From NCBI RefSeq assembly GCF_019090095.1, contig NZ_JAGQFP010000001.1, positions 1,240,001 through 1,304,000 of the forward strand: 64,000 nucleotides of DNA, written 5' to 3'. Source of the stretch: Stutzerimonas stutzeri (GTDB lineage: Bacteria; Pseudomonadota; Gammaproteobacteria; Pseudomonadales; Pseudomonadaceae). Below are positions 60,466-64,000 of the stretch, piece by piece (position 1 is the stretch's first letter; each line of letters begins with the position of its first letter). The notes beneath the pieces are model-generated. The model did not search any database, had not been told where the DNA came from, and saw only the letters and a list, made by a program, of their open reading frames with translations. The position numbers were made by a program, and so were the translations under genes.

Positions 60466-60762
60466 TCAGCCGAACAGCTGGTAGACGTTGGCGCCCTGCC
60501 GGGACTGGTTGAGCTGGCGCAGCTCATCGGCAATACGCTGCTGCTCGGTCTGGCAGGTGGAAACCAGTTCACGATAAAGGCCCACCAGCTCCTGCAGGCC
60601 CTGACGAACAGCGGACTCGTTCTCATCGGACTCGGCCACCGCGGCTTCGACCGCCTGCCGGCATTGCAGATCCAGAACGCTGATGGCGGTCCAGTCTTGA
60701 TGGGCCAAGGCGTCACGCAACGCGATGCCGGTTTCCTCAAGACGTTTGACTGCTGCACTCAT
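60466..60762 (-). CDS. FliT-like flagellar chaperone
   Basis: A 98-residue helical protein in the position usual for fliT (fleP in P. aeruginosa), upstream of fleQ. It is acidic in the middle and ends QSRQGANVYQLFG. FliT-type proteins bind the filament cap FliD and guide its export. Sequence similarity in the family is low, so the call depends on size, helical character and location. ATG 60762 is used; an open extension to 60855 lacks a ribosome site. Confidence 0.7.
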   Translation of the reverse strand: MSAAVKRLEETGIALRDALAHQDWTAISVLDLQCRQAVEAAVAESDENESAVRQGLQELVGLYRELVSTCQTEQQRIADELRQLNQSRQGANVYQLFG

Positions 60763-60885
60763 GGACTCGCTCCGGATGACTGATGACGATGGGTACGCCG
60801 GCACGCTCGTCGGCTCTGAAACCGTTATCGGCAGCCGGCGACGCGCCTTTAACACGAGGCGTGGGGTCGCCGGTGCTCGGCAGGA

Positions 60886-61314
60886 TCAATGCAGGCCGCG
60901 CAGTCCGGTCGGCACGCTGGGCGGCGCAACCGGTTCCCAGGGGCCATCCGGACGACCGGAGCAATACCAATCGCCATCCCAGCGGTAGTACAGCCGTTCG
61001 CGGTAGAACAGGTCGCGCCCTTCCACGACATAGACGCCCAGGCGGTTATCCCAGTGCGCCGCGCCTTGAGGCGGTGGCGCGTAGCGCGGATGGCTTTTCT
61101 GCGTGGCTGGCGGGCGTGGCGCCGGCGGTGTACGCACCGGTGGCGGTGTGACGACCGGCTCACGCGGGACCGACGCCGGCGGGCTCGGCCGACGGCTCGG
61201 TTCCGACGTCTGGTAGGGATTGCCGGCGCAGGCGCCCAGCAACAATGCGAGGGTCGTTACGCTCGCGAGCCTGGACAGCCGAAAAGCCGCTGACGATACC
61301 GAATCGCTTGCCAT
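60886..61314 (-). CDS. Proline-rich lipoprotein
   Basis: A 142-residue precursor with a lipobox LLLGACAG (Cys29), so it is expected to be lipid-anchored. A Pro-rich linker follows (residues 40-80) and then a small domain with DNRLGVYVVEGRDLFYRERLYYRWDGDWYCSGRPDGPWEPVAPPSVPTGLR, rich in Trp and Tyr. Asn is at +3 of the mature protein, not Asp at +2, which favours the outer membrane. Similar domains are found in conserved hypothetical proteins; no function is known to me. It lies 24 bases after ccmI. Confidence 0.78.
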   Translation of the reverse strand: MASDSVSSAAFRLSRLASVTTLALLLGACAGNPYQTSEPSRRPSPPASVPREPVVTPPPVRTPPAPRPPATQKSHPRYAPPPQGAAHWDNRLGVYVVEGRDLFYRERLYYRWDGDWYCSGRPDGPWEPVAPPSVPTGLRGLH

Positions 61315-61337
61315 TGCTCTGCCTCTGAGCCCTGCGG

Positions 61338-62555
61338 TCAGGGCGCTGCGGGTTGATCGATGGTCAGTTTGGCCACGCCTTCCGCGGTCGGCGCCAGCGG
61401 GCCACTGCTACCCTGCCATTGTCCTTGGGTAGCGTTTCCATCGCGCGAGATGCGGGCGACCAACTTGACCTGTTCGAAGTTGGACAAGCGAAGCTGCGGG
61501 GTCATTGCATCGGCATCGCTCAAATTGACGGTCGCGGGCAGGTCGGCCACCGTCAGGCGCTTGACCGCCAGCGGCATCGGCGGGCCGGATACCGCCCGTG
61601 CGAACACGAAGACCGTGTCAGTGGAGCGCACCTTGTCGGTCAAGGCCGCATCCAGTCGCACCTCGACGGCCAATCCGGAACCTGTGGGAGGTGCTGCCTC
61701 GCCGGTCGGCTTCTCGACGCTCGCGGTCGCCGGCTCGCCAAGCTGTTCGCGAGCCCGGGCGATACCGCCTTCGATGGCGGCCCGTGAAGGATCTTCGGCC
61801 GGCAGGGTCGCCACCAGCCGCTCCCAGAAGCCTATCGCCTCGTCGAAACGCTGTTCCTCGAAAGCAGCGATGCCCAACAAACCGAGGCTGGTCACCTCGT
61901 GCGGATCGCCCTGCAGAGCCTCGTCGGTCAAGGCCTGCATCTTCGGCGACCACTGGCGGTTCTCGGCGAAATAAAGCGCCTGCGCCCACTGCCCCAGCAA
62001 ATCCGGCTGGCGACCCGCGAGCTTGATCAACTGCTCGTAAGCGGTCGCCGCATCGGCTGGACGATCCTCGCGCATGTAGGCGCGCGCCAGGAAATACCAG
62101 GCCTCGGAGGAATCGGGTTGGGCCTTCACCGCCCGCTCCAGACGCCCGACCATTTCTTCGATGGAGTGAGGTTGGTTGGCGAACTCCCGCGTCAGCTGAA
62201 CCTTGTCACTCGCGCCCCAATGCAGGTAGAGCGCGTAGCCCAGCAATGGCATGAGGATCGCCACAACCAGCGGTATGGCTCGGCCCAGGTTGCTACGACG
62301 ATGGACATCGCTGCCCTCGGTATCGTCCAACAGTTCGCGCGCCGCGTCCGCCCGCCCCGCTTCGAACTGTTCAGCGCTGAGCGTACCGGCCGCCTGCTGG
62401 CCAGCCAGCTCGGCGAGCCGCTCTTGATAAAGCGCGACGTTGAGCGCGGTCCGATCCTCTTCCGCTTGTGAATGGCGGCCTCTCATCAACGGCAACAGCA
62501 GGAACGCCAGGGCGACCAGCAACAGCAGGCCCGCACCTATCCAGAAATCGATCAT
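61338..62555 (-). CDS. ccmI: Cytochrome c maturation protein CcmI
   Basis: A 405-residue protein that brings apocytochrome c to the haem ligation machinery. Two membrane helices lie at residues 5-25 and 93-113 ([21 protein letters not shown]), with a basic cytoplasmic loop between. A TPR region follows ([29 protein letters not shown] and repeats), and a C-terminal periplasmic domain of the CcmI type closes it ([39 protein letters not shown]). The start overlaps the end of ccmH by four bases. Confidence 0.94.
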   Translation of the reverse strand: MIDFWIGAGLLLLVALAFLLLPLMRGRHSQAEEDRTALNVALYQERLAELAGQQAAGTLSAEQFEAGRADAARELLDDTEGSDVHRRSNLGRAIPLVVAILMPLLGYALYLHWGASDKVQLTREFANQPHSIEEMVGRLERAVKAQPDSSEAWYFLARAYMREDRPADAATAYEQLIKLAGRQPDLLGQWAQALYFAENRQWSPKMQALTDEALQGDPHEVTSLGLLGIAAFEEQRFDEAIGFWERLVATLPAEDPSRAAIEGGIARAREQLGEPATASVEKPTGEAAPPTGSGLAVEVRLDAALTDKVRSTDTVFVFARAVSGPPMPLAVKRLTVADLPATVNLSDADAMTPQLRLSNFEQVKLVARISRDGNATQGQWQGSSGPLAPTAEGVAKLTIDQPAAP

Positions 62556-63025
62556 GGTTGTTTTTTATCCAGCAACGTGGCGAGGCGCTCGCGTTCGGCC
62601 TCTGAAAGAGTCTTCGACGATGGATCGCTGGCCGCTCGCCGGCGCCGCATCAGAATGAATACCAGCACGCCCAAGCCGAGCACGAGCAGCGCATAGGGGC
62701 CATACCAGAGGACGAGGGTCTTGGCATTGACCGGCGGCTTGTAGCGCACGAAATCGCCGTAGCGTGCCACCAGGTAGTCGACGATCTGCTCGTTGCTCTG
62801 GCCTTCCTCGACCATGCGATAGATCTCCCGACGCAGGTCCGTCGCGATGGGCGCGTTGGAGTCGGCGATATTCTGGTTCTGACACTTCGGGCAGCGCAGC
62901 TCTTCCACCAGGGTACGGTAGCGTTCACGCTCGGCGTCGGTATTGAATTCATAGGCATCGATCGCCGCCTGCGCCCCGCCTACCAGGCACAGCGCCAGCA
63001 GCATCCCGCGAATCAGCAGCTTCAT
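62552..63025 (-). CDS. ccmH: Cytochrome c maturation protein CcmH
   Basis: A 157-residue exported thioredox protein with a signal peptide (cleavage after AQA, residue 20), the redox motif [19 protein letters not shown] with Cys45 and Cys48, and one membrane helix near residues 108-126. It keeps the CXXCH site of apocytochrome c reduced for haem attachment. It overlaps both neighbours by four bases (ccmG upstream, ccmI downstream), which shows tight coupling in the ccm operon. Confidence 0.95.
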   Translation of the reverse strand: MKLLIRGMLLALCLVGGAQAAIDAYEFNTDAERERYRTLVEELRCPKCQNQNIADSNAPIATDLRREIYRMVEEGQSNEQIVDYLVARYGDFVRYKPPVNAKTLVLWYGPYALLVLGLGVLVFILMRRRRAASDPSSKTLSEAERERLATLLDKKQP

Positions 63026-63552
63026 TCTTCAACCAACTCCTGATACAGGGCGGCGATCTGCTCACGCCACACGCGTTCGTCGATCACGCCGACGTACTTG
63101 TGGCGAATGATGCCCTGCTTGTCGACGATGAAGGTTTCCGGCGCGCCATACACGCCCAGGTCCAGGCCCAGGGTGCCCTGCGCGTCACTGATATTCAGCT
63201 GGTAGGGATCATGGAACTCGCGCAGCCATTTCTGCGCCGCGGCGTTGTCGTCCTTGTAGTTGACGCCGTAGATGACCACGCCCTGCTTGGCCAGTTGATT
63301 GAGCACCGGGTGCTCGACCTTGCAGGCGACGCACCAGGTTGCCCAGACGTTGACCAGGGCCGGCTTGCCCTTGATGTCGTCGGCGGTTATCAGGCGTTGG
63401 GGGTCTTCCACCGAGGGCAACGAGAAGGACGGCAGCGGCTTGCCGATCAGCGCCGAGGGCAGCTCGGTCGGATCCAGGAACAAGCCCCGATAGAGAAACA
63501 CCGCGACGACCAGAAAGATCGCCAGTGGCAGCAACATCAACAGTCTTTTCAT
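63022..63552 (-). CDS. ccmG: Periplasmic thiol:disulfide oxidoreductase CcmG/DsbE
   Basis: A 176-residue membrane-anchored thioredoxin-fold protein. The N-terminal helix is at residues 4-21, the redox site is WCVAC (Cys74, Cys77) in NVWATWCVACKVEHP, and the cis-Pro loop YGAPETFIVDKQG is intact. It passes reducing power from DsbD/CcdA to CcmH and apocytochrome c. ATG 63552 has AAGGAG seven bases upstream and begins one base after the ccmF stop. Confidence 0.95.
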   Translation of the reverse strand: MKRLLMLLPLAIFLVVAVFLYRGLFLDPTELPSALIGKPLPSFSLPSVEDPQRLITADDIKGKPALVNVWATWCVACKVEHPVLNQLAKQGVVIYGVNYKDDNAAAQKWLREFHDPYQLNISDAQGTLGLDLGVYGAPETFIVDKQGIIRHKYVGVIDERVWREQIAALYQELVEE

Positions 63553-63553
63553 A

Positions 63554-64000
63554 TCAGGCTCCTTGCTCGGCCATACCGAGGGCATCACGGACCCGAGTCC
63601 GGACCTTCACCCGATAACGCTTGTCGCACACACAACACACGCCGCCAAGCGACATCAGCAAAGCGCCCAGCCAGATCCAGCGCACGAAGGGTTTGACATG
63701 GACCCTGACCGCCCAGGCGCCGTTTTCCAGCGGCTCGCCGAGGGCAACATAGAGGTCACGGAACAGTCCGGCGTCGATGCCCGCTTCGGTCATCGGCATC
63801 TGCTGCACGGTGTAGAGACGCTTCTCCGGGTGCAGGGTAGCGACCTGGCGGTCGCCGTCGAAGACCCGGATGGTGCCCTTGTCCGACGTGAAATTCGGGC
63901 CTTCGAAATGCTTGGCGCCGTCGAACACGAAGTGGTAGCCACCGAGCTGCGTCGACTCGCCGGGCGCCAGGCGCAGGTCGCGCTCATCGCTCTGCTGACT
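63554..64000 (-). CDS. ccmF: Cytochrome c haem lyase subunit CcmF, C-terminal part (runs off window)
   Basis: The frame is open from base 64000 to the stop at 63554, so only the last 148 residues are seen. They include the periplasmic segment DLRLAPGESTQLGGYHFVFDGAKHFEGPNFTSDKGTIRVF, the LHPEKRLYTVQQMPMTEAGIDAGLFRDLYVALGE block typical of the CcmF C-terminus, and the last membrane helix (FVRWIWLGALLMSLGGVCCV). CcmF joins haem to apocytochrome c with CcmH. The gene continues with ccmG after one base. Confidence 0.93.
   Translation of the reverse strand, partial: SQQSDERDLRLAPGESTQLGGYHFVFDGAKHFEGPNFTSDKGTIRVFDGDRQVATLHPEKRLYTVQQMPMTEAGIDAGLFRDLYVALGEPLENGAWAVRVHVKPFVRWIWLGALLMSLGGVCCVCDKRYRVKVRTRVRDALGMAEQGA

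Overview
The window is chromosomal DNA of a Pseudomonas-type gammaproteobacterium. High GC outside one AT-rich block, the O-antigen locus framed by ihfB and a wbpM-type gene, a FleQ/FleS/FleR set, an EF-P/EarP pair and many GTAGGAGC/GTGGGAGC-type REP palindromes all fit Pseudomonas sensu lato. A Stutzerimonas (P. stutzeri group) member is my best guess, but this is not proven by the sequence alone.

Layout. 0-4.3 kb: end of an arginine succinyltransferase cluster (astE partial, small acidic protein, aruC), a crotonase and an HD-GYP protein, all minus strand. 4.4-4.6 kb: tRNA-Ser(GGA) with promoter and terminator. 4.9-6.3 kb: a nine-unit REP array. 6.5-11.8 kb: a 31-residue membrane peptide, a rhodanese, an MscS channel, acetyl-CoA synthetase and a DUF2254 membrane protein. 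11.9-17.9 kb: REP arrays interleaved with an orphan TRAP binding protein, a LysR regulator, a class III CoA-transferase and an HMG-CoA-lyase-type enzyme. 17.9-34.6 kb: a complete Wzx/Wzy-type O-antigen locus (wbpM, initiating transferase, reductase, two glycosyltransferases, wzy, wzx, acyltransferase, wbpP, wbpO, a beta-CASP nuclease, two wzz genes, ihfB). 34.7-39.2 kb: more REP arrays around a REP-associated tyrosine transposase (RAYT) and a DEAD-box helicase. 39.2-55.9 kb: housekeeping genes (aminopropyltransferase-like protein, class II DAHP synthase, DASS transporter, efp/earP, 4.5S RNA, renalase, ZIP transporter, tRNA-Gly and tRNA-Glu, GST, msrB/gpx/AAA ATPase, alaA, htpX, tpm). 56-60.8 kb: flagellar regulators fleR, fleS, fleQ and a FliT-like chaperone. 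61.3-64 kb: cytochrome c maturation genes ccmI, ccmH, ccmG and ccmF (partial).

Genes that work together. WbpM, the 319-residue reductase and the small phosphoglycosyltransferase look like a module that makes and loads a 2-acetamido-dideoxyhexose such as QuiNAc. WbpP and WbpO supply UDP-GalNAcA, and only two further glycosyltransferases are present, so a trisaccharide repeat is likely. EarP modifies Arg32 of EF-P. FleQ is the flagellar master regulator above FleSR.

The most striking non-genic signal is REP DNA: at least eight clusters, in two main families that occupy different parts of the window, with a single RAYT inside the territory of the second. Separately, a palindromic repeat of a different kind sits in frame inside the nuclease gene of the O-antigen locus.
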